From Microbacterium profundi (GTDB taxonomy: Bacteria; Actinomycetota; Actinomycetes; Actinomycetales; Microbacteriaceae): a DNA stretch of 64,000 bases. A program made the translations under genes and the position numbers. The stretch covers positions 2,046,001 to 2,110,000 of the forward strand of contig NZ_JPSY01000001.1 of the NCBI RefSeq assembly GCF_000763375.1, given 5' to 3'. Below are positions 46,087 through 55,004 of this stretch, piece by piece. Below the pieces are notes generated by a model. That model ran no database searches. It saw nothing but the letters and a program-made list of their open reading frames with translations, and was not told where the DNA came from. How positions within the stretch are numbered: the first letter of the stretch is position 1; every line of letters begins with the position of its first letter.

Positions 46087-47055
46087 GTGGCAGCATCCTC
46101 GAAGCGCAAGACATCGGCATCCAGACCGAAGCCGGTTCGCACCAGCGGCAACCCGGCTCGCCGGCCCATCGTCGAAGCGCCGCCGATCACGGCTCGCGAC
46201 TGGATCGGCGCCGCACGCCTTCGCACACTGCCCCTCGCCGTCGCCCCGGTCGTCATCGGAACAGGTGCTGCGCAACTCGTGGATCGCGAGCTGCACTGGG
46301 TGATCGCTCTGGCGTGCCTTGCGGTGGCCGTGCTGATCCAGATCGGCGTGAACTTCACGAACGACTACAGCGACGGCATCCGGGGCACTGACGACCATCG
46401 CGTCGGGCCCGCTCGTCTCACTGCGTCTGGCCGTGTGCGTCCGCGCAGCGTGCTGATCATCGGTCTGGCGTTCTTCGCGCTCGCAGCCCTCGTCGGGCTG
46501 GGGATCGTCATCCGCACGGGTCAGTGGTGGATGCTGGCCGTCGGCGCCGTGTGCATCGTCGCGGCCTGGTTCTACACCGGCGGCAAACGACCGTACGGAT
46601 ACTTCGGGCTCGGCGAGGTGTTCGTGTTCGTGTTCTTCGGTCTGGTCGCGACGCTCGGCACCACGTGGGTGCAGGCGTTCCAGCTGCCCCAGGAGGCATG
46701 GCTCGGCGCCGTCGCGGCAGGGCTCTTCGCCTGCGCCGTGCTGCTCGCCAACAACCTGCGCGACATCGACCAGGACCGCGAGGTCGGAAAACGCACCCTC
46801 ACCGTGCTCATCGGCCGCCGCGCGACGAAGATCGTCTACACGGTGTTCATGGTCGTGCCGTTCCTCATCGCCGCATTCATCGCGCTGCTCTATCCGATCG
46901 CCTGGCTCTCGCTGCTGGCGCTGCTCGCGGGCCTCCCGGCGATCATCATCGTGTGGACGTACCGTCAGTCACGTGAGCTCGTCGTCGCCCTCGCCCTCAC
47001 GTCACTCACCGCGCTCCTGTACGCGGGCGCGCTGTACTGGGCTTTCGTCGGCTGA
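46087..47055 (+). CDS. menA: 1,4-dihydroxy-2-naphthoate polyprenyltransferase
   Basis: Attaches the isoprenoid tail in menaquinone synthesis at the membrane. 322 residues, about nine membrane segments, UbiA family. The first aspartate-rich motif is NFTNDYSDGIRGTD, the second NNLRDIDQDREVGKRTL. GTG start, with a basic, low-complexity N-terminal extension of 40 residues before ITARDWIGAARLRTLPLA. Confidence 0.93.
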   Translation: MAASSKRKTSASRPKPVRTSGNPARRPIVEAPPITARDWIGAARLRTLPLAVAPVVIGTGAAQLVDRELHWVIALACLAVAVLIQIGVNFTNDYSDGIRGTDDHRVGPARLTASGRVRPRSVLIIGLAFFALAALVGLGIVIRTGQWWMLAVGAVCIVAAWFYTGGKRPYGYFGLGEVFVFVFFGLVATLGTTWVQAFQLPQEAWLGAVAAGLFACAVLLANNLRDIDQDREVGKRTLTVLIGRRATKIVYTVFMVVPFLIAAFIALLYPIAWLSLLALLAGLPAIIIVWTYRQSRELVVALALTSLTALLYAGALYWAFVG

Positions 47056-47059
47056 GCGG

Positions 47060-47395
47060 TCAGTCCTGCTTGGCGGAGGTGCCCGGGTTCGTGCCGGAGG
47101 CGGTGTCCGCGGCGTCGTCGAGCGCAGTATCCTCAGCGTCGGCATCCTCCGCGGCGGCGCTCGACCGACCCTGCGTCGTGCGCGACTCGCGGCGCTCATA
47201 AATCTCGGATGACGCGCCCGAGAGGGGTCCGCGCAGGAACAGGATCGAGATGCTCATGCCGATCAGCGCGGCGAAGATCACTGTGAGCCACCAGAGCTCT
47301 CGCATGATCGGGAAGAAGAACCACATCACCGCGAGTGGCACGAGGAACGCGAGCAACCGCAGCACGGAATAGACGAGGAGGGGTGGCAACTTCAT
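47060..47395 (-). CDS. DUF4229 membrane protein
   Basis: 111 residues with two membrane helices in the first 60 (LLVYSVLRLLAFLVPLAVMWF, then WWLTVIFAALIGMSISILFL) and an Ala/Asp-rich C-terminal tail. DUF4229 proteins commonly lie beside menaquinone genes in Actinobacteria. Convergent with menA, 4 nt apart. Function unknown. Confidence 0.83.
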   Translation of the reverse strand: MKLPPLLVYSVLRLLAFLVPLAVMWFFFPIMRELWWLTVIFAALIGMSISILFLRGPLSGASSEIYERRESRTTQGRSSAAAEDADAEDTALDDAADTASGTNPGTSAKQD

Positions 47396-47504
47396 CCCTC
47401 CAGTCTAGATCGCGGCGAAACGTGCCGTCATCGGGTGACTCATAGGGTTATCCCAGGCACGGTTCCTGGTCACAGATGTCACGGCCGGGTAACGTCGATG
47501 ACAT

Positions 47505-47577
47505 CGCGGCGATCCGGGTGGTCCCGGGCTCCAGTTCATACCTGAGAGCGTTGCGGGTTCGACTCCCGCCGTCGCGT
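47505..47577 (+). tRNA. tRNA-like structure, possible CAU anticodon
   Basis: 73 nt fold as a cloverleaf: acceptor CGCGGCG/CGTCGCG (7 bp, one G-T), a D-arm-like stem CCGGG-TGGT-CCCGG, an anticodon arm CTCCAG/CTGAGAG with one bulge around loop TTCATAC (anticodon CAT), a CGTT variable loop, and an excellent T-arm GCGGG-TTCGACT-CCCGC. T33, A37 and the T-loop are right, but T8, A14 and the normal D-loop are absent and no CCA is encoded. Either a degenerate tRNA-Met/Ile copy or a tRNA mimic. Confidence 0.5.
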
Positions 47578-47651
47578 CTACTTCAGACCGACCACAAAGT
47601 AGAGAATGGCGGCGGAAGGGTCAGCCTGGACGCAATCGCTAGACTTGATTC

Positions 47652-47969
47652 ATGTCCAATCGACCCGTGAAGCAGTCAACGGGCCGGGTCGCGCTCGATC
47701 GGACCGCAGCCGAGGAACTCGCGCGCACGCTGCGTGCGGTAGCTGATCCTACGCGACTTCAGATCTTGAGCATTGTTCTCGGCTCGGCAGAAGGACGAGC
47801 TACTGTCGGACAACTCGCGGATACGCTGATGCTGAGCCAGCCGACCGTGACCCACCACGTGCGCATTCTCGTCAGCGACGGGTTTCTGAAGCGCGAGCAG
47901 GCAGGAAAACTGGGGTGGCTCTCGGTTGATCCCGGTCGACGCGCGGCGGTGGAAGACTTCTTAAGATGA
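47652..47969 (+). CDS. ArsR-family regulator without cysteines
   Basis: 105 residues. A winged helix with AVADPTRLQILSIVL and LMLSQPTVTHHVRILVSDGF. It contains no Cys, so it cannot bind arsenite through the usual thiols; it may sense something else or use the fused partner. Its stop overlaps the ArsC fusion by 4 nt, an operon with translational coupling. Located right after the tRNA-like element, at the edge of the arsenic-phosphate island. Confidence 0.87.
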   Translation: MSNRPVKQSTGRVALDRTAAEELARTLRAVADPTRLQILSIVLGSAEGRATVGQLADTLMLSQPTVTHHVRILVSDGFLKREQAGKLGWLSVDPGRRAAVEDFLR

Positions 47970-48919
47970 ACGAGCAGCCGCGGCATCGCGTCGGGCGGCC
48001 ACTTGACCCGCAGGCAGCGCGCGAACGCGCCGCGCAGGTCGCGGTGCTGGGCAACCCTGACACGTTGCGGGTGCTCAGCGCAGTCGCATCCGGTGTCACC
48101 GCGGCCGAATTGGCTGACGCGCTCGATCTCGAGTTGGGCGTCGTGGAGGCCGCGATGGAGTCTCTGCGTCTGACGCGTCTTCTGCAGCGAGATGGCGACG
48201 AATGGGTTCCGTCTGCCGACGCATGGGTGCGCTTCGGTCGGTTGCTGTCTAATGACTCGGCCGACCTGCCCGAAGTGCGGCCCGCTGTGGCGCTGCCTCG
48301 AGGAGTCGCGACGGTGGTCTCCGATTTGGCCTACAGATTCAGCTCGACGTTCAGTCGCGAGACGGTGGCGAGTTATGTGGGGCAGAGCTATCTCGTGTTG
48401 GCACAGAGGACGCGAGTGCCCGAGCACCTGCTGACGATGACGGCTCGGTACGCCGCCGATCGTCTGGATGCCCTCGCCTCCGCACAGGGACTGGTCTTGC
48501 GCGATACGCCCGAAGTTCTGTTCGTGTGCGTGCAGAATGCTGGGAGGTCACAGATGGCAGGTGCGTTCCTGCGGCATCTTGCGGGCGATCGAGTCCATGT
48601 GCGCACTGCCGGTTCCGCACCCGCCGAAGCGGCTCACCCCCGCGTCGCAGCGGCGATGGAGGAAGCCGGAATCGAGCTGTGGGGCGAGTTCCCGAAGCCT
48701 CTCACTGATGAAGTCGTGCGTGCGGCCGACTACGTGATCACGATGGGGTGTGGGGACGCGTGCCCCGTCTTTCCTGGACGGCGCTATCTCGAGTGGGAAC
48801 TGGCTGATCCGTTGGAACTCGACGACGCCGGCCTACGCGCGGTGCGCGATGACATCCGTGCACGGGTGCTCGACCTGATGACAGAGCTGGGAGTCGATGG
48901 TCAGGACGCGAGCCGGTAG
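47966..48919 (+). CDS. wHTH-helical-arsenate reductase fusion
   Basis: 317 residues in three parts: an N-terminal winged-helix-like domain (PDTLRVLSAVASGVTAAELADALD) without a metal-binding Cys pair, a middle three-helix domain (FSRETVASYVGQSYLVLAQRTRV), and a C-terminal low-molecular-weight phosphatase-like arsenate reductase with nucleophile CVQNAGRSQM and the Cys pair in MGCGDACPVFPG. Thioredoxin-coupled type. Homologues of this build are actinobacterial. Ends 19 nt inside the convergent regulator gene. Confidence 0.88.
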   Translation: MNEQPRHRVGRPLDPQAARERAAQVAVLGNPDTLRVLSAVASGVTAAELADALDLELGVVEAAMESLRLTRLLQRDGDEWVPSADAWVRFGRLLSNDSADLPEVRPAVALPRGVATVVSDLAYRFSSTFSRETVASYVGQSYLVLAQRTRVPEHLLTMTARYAADRLDALASAQGLVLRDTPEVLFVCVQNAGRSQMAGAFLRHLAGDRVHVRTAGSAPAEAAHPRVAAAMEEAGIELWGEFPKPLTDEVVRAADYVITMGCGDACPVFPGRRYLEWELADPLELDDAGLRAVRDDIRARVLDLMTELGVDGQDASR

Positions 48920-49586
48920 CCTGCCACCCGCACGGTCTCGATGAGTGCTTGTGCGGGGGCGAACGCCGCCAGCCGTGCACGCAGTTTCGTCATCGCGACC
49001 CGTACCGAGGCATGGGGGTCTTCCAGGTCGGAGCCGAAGGCGAGGGCGAGGGCGTCGATGCTCACACTCTCCGGGTATGCACGAATGATCTGGTGCAGGA
49101 GCTCGAACTCCCGCGCGGGCAGGAGCAGCGCCTGGTCTCGCCATCGAAGGCTGCGGTGTGGGATGTCGAGAGTCAACTCGCCGATGGTGAGGATTCGCTC
49201 TATCGGGCCGGTCCGCGGGTGCAGCCGCGCGACGTCACGCAGTCGCTGTGGAGTCATCGGCAACCGCACAGTGCCGCGCACTCCCGCTTTCATCGCGCCG
49301 GCTATCGTCGCCGTCGCGGTGGTATCGGAAACACCGAGGAAGATAGATCCGCTGCACACAGGCTGGGCGATCTGCAGGATGGCGCTGAGCTGCGCGAAGG
49401 CTTCGCCGCCGGCGAGGATGAGCGAGGCGTCGTCATCGTGAGCGAGATCGGCGAGGGCGCCGACGATCTCTGGGTGGATTGTGATCGGCACTCCCGCGTG
49501 CCGGAATTCGGCGAAGCTGCCCCGGAGGATATCGGTGCTGTTGCCGTGTACGACGAAGCGGGCGTTGCCGGTCCGGGGGATGTCGC

Positions 49587-49590
<4 letters not shown>
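48901..49590 (-). CDS. OmpR-type regulator with a dead receiver domain
   Basis: 229 residues. The C-terminal winged helix ([43 protein letters not shown]) is a normal OmpR/PhoB DNA-binding domain. The N-terminal 120 residues have receiver-like alternation but [11 protein letters not shown] stands where DLVLLDxxMP should be and RLP replaces the KP motif, so there is no phosphoacceptor Asp or Lys. Start overlaps the pstB stop (ATGA). It is the last gene of the pst operon and probably its regulator. Confidence 0.83.
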
Positions 49591-50405
<815 letters not shown>

Positions 50406-50407
50406 GG

Positions 50408-51322
50408 TTACCACCGTTTCTGGAATTTGTTGCGGATGAAGATGGCGAGGGCGTTCATAAGGATGAGAACGGCGAGCAGAAGGATGCTGGTCGCGCCGGC
50501 GAGCTCGTGGAATCCCTCTTGTGGTCGCCCGGTCCAGTTGAAGATCTGAATCGGCAAGGTGGTGTAACCACTGAGGAGCCCGTTCGGATCGAAGGTGATG
50601 TAGACGAGAGCACCGAGTACGAGGAGTGGTGCGGCTTCGCCGAGGGCTCGGGACAGGGCGAGGATCGAACCGGTGGCGATTCCGGGGACGGATGCGGGGA
50701 GCACCTGCCGCCACGTCGTCTGCCATGGCGTCGCGCCCAGTGCCAGGGAACCGTCGCGGATCTCGCGGGGCACGGCACGGAGGGCTTCCCTGGTGGCGAT
50801 GATGATGACCGGCAGGATGAGCAGCGTCAGCGCGAGCGCCCCACCGATGACGATGTTCTTGTTGGTGACACCCAACATGGACAAGAACGCGAGAGCGAGC
50901 AGGCCATAGACGATCGACGGGACAGCGGCGAGGTTCTGCACGTTGAGCTCGACGAACTTGTTGAACCAGCGTTTCCGGTCGGCGAACTCTTCCAGGTGCA
51001 CGGCGGCGGCGATGCCCAGGGGCAGAGTCAGTACAGCGGTGGTGCCGATCGCCCAGACAGAGCCGAGGATGGCGGGGCGAGCTCCGGCTTCTTCAGGGTC
51101 GGCGGAGGGGAAGTTCGTTATGAGGTTCCAGGAGAGCTTGTTCTGTCCGGTGAGGAAGATGGTCACCAGCAGGGTGATGAGGACCGCGAACGCGACGAAC
51201 AGCGAGAACCACAGCAGCAGAAGGAACAGAAGCGCGGTGGGGCGCATCTCTCCGTTTCGGCCCGTAGCGAGTGGGCGGGACGCGTGGATCACGCGGGGCG
51301 GGGTGGTTGTCGGCGCGGACAT
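50408..51322 (-). CDS. pstA: Phosphate ABC transporter permease PstA
   Basis: 304 residues, six membrane helices. The permease contact loop [30 protein letters not shown] and the helix pair around [16 protein letters not shown] are characteristic. It works with PstC, PstB and PstS to import inorganic phosphate. Start overlaps the pstC stop by one base; two bases separate its stop codon from pstB. Confidence 0.93.
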   Translation of the reverse strand: MSAPTTTPPRVIHASRPLATGRNGEMRPTALLFLLLLWFSLFVAFAVLITLLVTIFLTGQNKLSWNLITNFPSADPEEAGARPAILGSVWAIGTTAVLTLPLGIAAAVHLEEFADRKRWFNKFVELNVQNLAAVPSIVYGLLALAFLSMLGVTNKNIVIGGALALTLLILPVIIIATREALRAVPREIRDGSLALGATPWQTTWRQVLPASVPGIATGSILALSRALGEAAPLLVLGALVYITFDPNGLLSGYTTLPIQIFNWTGRPQEGFHELAGATSILLLAVLILMNALAIFIRNKFQKRW

Positions 51323-52278
51323 CAGTAGGCCTCCCGGAATCGGCGCACGAAGCGGATGCTGATGAAGTTAATGAGCAGCGTGATGAGGAACAGCAGCAGC
51401 CCGACGGCAAACAGCGTGTTGTATTCCAGGCTCCCGACGCGGGAGTCCCCGAGCGCGGCGTTCGCAATGAAGCCAGTCATCGTCTGTCCCTGCTCAAGCG
51501 GGTTGCTCACCATCTGTGCCTGGCTGCCGGCGGCGATCGCGACGATCATCGTTTCTCCGACCGCGCGGGAGATCCCCAGAACGACGGCGGCGACGATGCC
51601 TGACAGCGCCGCGGGGAAGACAACACGGAGAGTGGTCTGCATACGGTTGGCGCCGAGAGCGGCGCTTCCCTGTCGCAGTGCGCTGGGAACGGCAGACATC
51701 GCATCCTCCGCGATCGAGGCGATGGTGGGGATGATCATGACACCCATCACAAGGCCAGCGGCGAGAACGCTGAACGCACCCGTCGGCAGTTGGAGCCAGT
51801 CGCGGAGTACCGTGCCCTGGACGAACTGAAGGGCGAAGAACCCGTAGACGACGGTAGGAATGCCGGCGAGAATCTCCAGCAACGGCTTGAGTATCTTGCG
51901 GACGCGGGGTTTGGCGTACTCCGCGAGGAGGATCGCGGCGCCGAGACCGAATGGCACGGCGACGAGGAGTGCGATCACCGTCGTCCATAACGTGGCGGTC
52001 ACCAGGGGCAGGACACCGAACGAGGCGTCGGCGAATCGGGGGGCCCAGCGTGTGCCGAAGAGGAACTCGAGCACGGGCACTTCGGCGAAGAAGCTCAGCG
52101 ACGGAATCAGCAGCGCGATGAGGATGCCGACCGTCGTGATGACAGTGATGCCGGCCGCCACGCGCAAACCGAGCTTGATGAGGAACTCACCGGGCCGGCG
52201 GCGTCCAGCGAATGATGCGGAGGGGGCGGGGGCCCGACCAGTGGCCGGACCCCCTGTCCGCTCAGAGACGGTGGTCAT
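51322..52278 (-). CDS. pstC: Phosphate ABC transporter permease PstC
   Basis: 318 residues, six membrane segments. IPTVVYGFFALQFVQ and AMSAVPSALRQGSAALGANRMQTTLRVVFP-type loop (permease-ATPase contact) identify it. Follows pstS by 23 nt in the operon. Confidence 0.93.
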   Translation of the reverse strand: MTTVSERTGGPATGRAPAPSASFAGRRRPGEFLIKLGLRVAAGITVITTVGILIALLIPSLSFFAEVPVLEFLFGTRWAPRFADASFGVLPLVTATLWTTVIALLVAVPFGLGAAILLAEYAKPRVRKILKPLLEILAGIPTVVYGFFALQFVQGTVLRDWLQLPTGAFSVLAAGLVMGVMIIPTIASIAEDAMSAVPSALRQGSAALGANRMQTTLRVVFPAALSGIVAAVVLGISRAVGETMIVAIAAGSQAQMVSNPLEQGQTMTGFIANAALGDSRVGSLEYNTLFAVGLLLFLITLLINFISIRFVRRFREAY

Positions 52279-52301
52279 GAGAATCGTCGTGAGCGGGCGG
52301 A

Positions 52302-53282
52302 TCAGCCGAGGGATGCGAGCTCGTCCGAGGCCGTGGTGACCTGCTCCTCGGTAAGGGGGACGAACAGGGCGCGCTCGGCGATGTCGAGCGAGTTCGCGAC
52401 GTAGAAGTCGACGAACGCCTTCACCTGTTCCTTTTCAACGTAGGAGGCGTTGTTGACGTAGATGAACAGCGGACGCCCCAGCGGGGTGTACGTGCCGTCC
52501 TGAACGGTCTCCGTGCTCGGCATCACACCGTCGATCATGGCGGCCTTGATGACCCCCTCGTTCTCTTCGACGTAGCTCAGGCCAAGGAACCCGATCGCGC
52601 CGACGTCGCCCGAGACGCCCTGGACCGTGATGTTGTCGTCCTCCGAAGGGCTGTAGTCGGTACGAATCGCGCCTTCTTCACCGTTGATCGCGTCAGTGAA
52701 GTAGTCGAACGTCCCAGAGTCGGTGCCCGCACCAAAGAGCGTGATGGCCTGGTCGGGGAAGCTTGAGTCGACCTGGTTCCAGTTGGTGATCTCACCCTCG
52801 GCTTCCGGGCCCCAGATGGTGTTGAGCTGCTCGACGGTGAGATCCTCAGCCCAGTCGTTCTCCGGATTGATGATGACCGAGAGCCCGTCGTTGGCGGCGA
52901 CGATCTCGGTGTACTCGACACCCGCGGCTTCGCACTCCGCGGCTTCTTCGTCCTTGATCGGACGGGACGCGTTGGAGATGTCGGTCTCGTCGGCGCAGAA
53001 GGACTTGAACCCGCCGCCGGTGCCGGACGTTGCGACGGAGACGTTCACACCGGACTCCTCGTCGCCGAAGAGGTCGGCTGCCGCCTCGGTGAGCGGGGCA
53101 ACGGTCGACGAACCGTCGGTGGTCACCGAACCGGACAATCCGCTTGCGGAGCCGCTCGATCCGCCGGAGTCGCCTTCCGCGGGTTGTCCCCCGCAGGCGC
53201 TCAGCGTGAGCGCGCCGATGACGACCAGCGCCGTGGACGCGAAGATCTTTGCTGTGGTCTTTCGCACGATTGCTTCCTTCAT
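52302..53282 (-). CDS. pstS: Phosphate-binding lipoprotein PstS
   Basis: 326 residues with a lipoprotein signal (IGALTLSACGG). Phosphate-binding loops are visible: TDGSSTVAPLTEAA, SNASRPIKDEEA and GAGTDSGTFDYF. First gene of pstSCAB; a PHO box lies upstream. High-affinity phosphate capture here should help to keep arsenate out. Confidence 0.94.
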   Translation of the reverse strand: MKEAIVRKTTAKIFASTALVVIGALTLSACGGQPAEGDSGGSSGSASGLSGSVTTDGSSTVAPLTEAAADLFGDEESGVNVSVATSGTGGGFKSFCADETDISNASRPIKDEEAAECEAAGVEYTEIVAANDGLSVIINPENDWAEDLTVEQLNTIWGPEAEGEITNWNQVDSSFPDQAITLFGAGTDSGTFDYFTDAINGEEGAIRTDYSPSEDDNITVQGVSGDVGAIGFLGLSYVEENEGVIKAAMIDGVMPSTETVQDGTYTPLGRPLFIYVNNASYVEKEQVKAFVDFYVANSLDIAERALFVPLTEEQVTTASDELASLG

Positions 53283-53362
53283 CTCAGATACGTGTCAGGC
53301 AGCCAGTGGACCGCCTCAAATAGATGGTTGTCTATCCGACGTATTCATAGAAGGTCATCTAT

Positions 53363-53379
53363 GTGAACGTGAGGTGAAC
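53363..53379 (-). promoter_or_regulatory. PHO box upstream of pstS
   Basis: On the minus strand GTTCAC occurs twice exactly 11 nt apart (GTTCACCTCACGTTCAC), the direct-repeat spacing of actinobacterial PhoP boxes. A TATGAAT -10-like sequence follows about 13-19 nt downstream. The box is 80 nt before pstS, in a 128-nt gap after the MFS gene. Confidence 0.75.
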
Positions 53380-53410
53380 GAACGTGGAAGAGCTCTCCTG
53401 AGTTACCGCG

Positions 53411-54583
53411 TCAGGAGAACCGGGCGAAGACGAGCGAGAGCGCAGCGAGGGCGACGGCGATGAGCGCCATGGCCGAGTAGGAGCCGGTCGCGACCGCGAG
53501 GCGCGGTCCGAGGGCGGGCCCGAGCGCACCGACGAGGGTGATGGGCGCAGCGAAGACACCGTTGATGGCCCCGTAGTTGTGCGTGCCCCAGCGGTCTGCG
53601 ACGGCTGAGCCCTGCACGAGCGTCTGTGCACCGCGGACGGCGCCGGCGGCGATGCCGATCGAGATGAGTAGCCACGGCGGTCCAGGGACGAGTGCGAGGA
53701 GAGCGAGGAACGCGACGCTGAGCCCGGCCGTGGCCGCAAGCGGGATCCAGGGGGCTGCGGTGTGCGGGATGGCGACATAGAGGAGGCGGCCGATCACCTG
53801 CCCTGCGCCGAGGAGGCCGAGTGCCCAGGCTGCGAGCTCATAGCTCAGGCCCTTCTCGGTGAACAGCGGGATGAGGGCGAGCGTGACGCTGAACAGCGCT
53901 GCCGCCAGGGCGAGCATGGACAGTTCCAGCATCCAGAAGTGTCGGGTCCGGATGACCGTGCTCACGGTATGCGCCTGGACGCCGTCGTCGTGCGCCATCG
54001 GTGTCCACGCGCGCTCGAGACCGAACCAGTGCAGTGGCACGGTGGTGACAAGCAGGACTCCGGCGAGAAGCAAGAACGTCGTTCGCCAATCCGTCACGGC
54101 GAGAAGACCGGCGACGATGGGGGCGAAGACCGTGGAGGCGAGACCGCCGGCCAGGGTCAGGATCGTCATCGCGCCACGTCGGCGCGACCCGTACCTGCGG
54201 GCGATGACGGTGAAGGCCGCCTGATAGAGCACCGCTGATTGCGCGATGCCCGCGATGACCCACCCGATGGTGAACACGGCGAGATCCGGTGCCATCACGA
54301 CGACGATGAGCCCGGCGGGGCCGACGACGCTGCCGATGGTCATGATGAGTCGTGGGCCGCGCGCATCGAGCCACCGGCCGACGAACACCCCCGCGGCCGC
54401 GGATGCGATCAGGCCTGACGAGAATGACAGGGTCACCAGGGCGACGGGCCAACCTGTATCGGCTGCGATCGCAGGGGACGCGACGATGAGCGCATAGAAC
54501 AGGATGCCCCAGCTGATGACCTGCCCTACGGAGAGCGCGGCCAGCCGACCACCAAGGCGGGGTGGCGCGTCCACTCCCGTCAT
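53411..54583 (-). CDS. MFS transporter
   Basis: 390 residues with 12 membrane segments. LAALSVGQVISWGILFYALIV and GRWLDARGPRLIMTIG (motif A-like) fit the major facilitator family, nearest to CynX/oxalate-type members. The start overlaps the ArsR gene stop by 4 nt, so it is under arsenic control. It may export an arsenic species or an organoarsenical; substrate unknown. Confidence 0.83.
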   Translation of the reverse strand: MTGVDAPPRLGGRLAALSVGQVISWGILFYALIVASPAIAADTGWPVALVTLSFSSGLIASAAAGVFVGRWLDARGPRLIMTIGSVVGPAGLIVVVMAPDLAVFTIGWVIAGIAQSAVLYQAAFTVIARRYGSRRRGAMTILTLAGGLASTVFAPIVAGLLAVTDWRTTFLLLAGVLLVTTVPLHWFGLERAWTPMAHDDGVQAHTVSTVIRTRHFWMLELSMLALAAALFSVTLALIPLFTEKGLSYELAAWALGLLGAGQVIGRLLYVAIPHTAAPWIPLAATAGLSVAFLALLALVPGPPWLLISIGIAAGAVRGAQTLVQGSAVADRWGTHNYGAINGVFAAPITLVGALGPALGPRLAVATGSYSAMALIAVALAALSLVFARFS

Positions 54584-54921
54584 GCGGAGCGGAGCGCGTC
54601 GGCGGCCGCTTCCAGAGCGCCGTCGTTGAGGGCGAAGTACGCCCACTTGCCACGTTGTTCCCGCGTGACGAGGCCGGCATCCGTGAGGAGCTTCATGTGA
54701 TGGGAGACGGTCCCCTGCGAGAGGCCGACGGGCTCCGTGAGGTCGCAGATGCATGCCTCGCCGCCAGCGCCGGCCGCGATCAACGACAGCAGCCTGACCC
54801 GAGTGGGATCGCCGAGCGCCTTGAACACGCGTGACACCCGCTCCGCATCCTCAGCGGTGAGCGAGGATGTGATGCGCGGCACGCAGCAGGTGTTCGCTTC
54901 GATGGTGGTTGGCAAGCTCAC
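54580..54921 (-). CDS. arsR: ArsR-family arsenite-responsive repressor
   Basis: 113 residues from GTG 54921. Winged helix with VFKALGDPTRVRLLSLIA and LSQGTVSHHMKLLTDAGLV. The metal site CICDL (Cys pair in the recognition region) and an N-terminal CCVP cluster allow arsenite or antimonite sensing. Operator-like sequences lie just upstream in the divergent gap to the flavoprotein. Confidence 0.9.
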   Translation of the reverse strand: MSLPTTIEANTCCVPRITSSLTAEDAERVSRVFKALGDPTRVRLLSLIAAGAGGEACICDLTEPVGLSQGTVSHHMKLLTDAGLVTREQRGKWAYFALNDGALEAAADALRSA

Positions 54922-54938
54922 GGGGCTAGTCTGACACG

Positions 54939-54956
54939 TATTGACATTCTTCGATA
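54939..54956. promoter_or_regulatory. Shared ArsR operator-like site A
   Basis: On the minus strand TATCGAAGAATGTCAATA, matching 17 of 18 bases of the site at 56878. Located between divergent arsR and the flavoprotein gene. Confidence 0.65.
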
Positions 54957-54974
54957 GATGCGGAACTCTTTTCG

Positions 54975-54991
54975 TATCGAAGAACTTCGAT
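54975..54991. promoter_or_regulatory. Second ArsR-like dyad
   Basis: TATCGAAGAACTTCGAT, with ATCGAA and TTCGAT as inverted halves and the same TATCGAAGAA start as site A. It lies just upstream of the GAGGAG Shine-Dalgarno sequence of the flavoprotein gene. Confidence 0.6.
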
Positions 54992-55004
54992 TTGAGGAGA
55001 TGTG

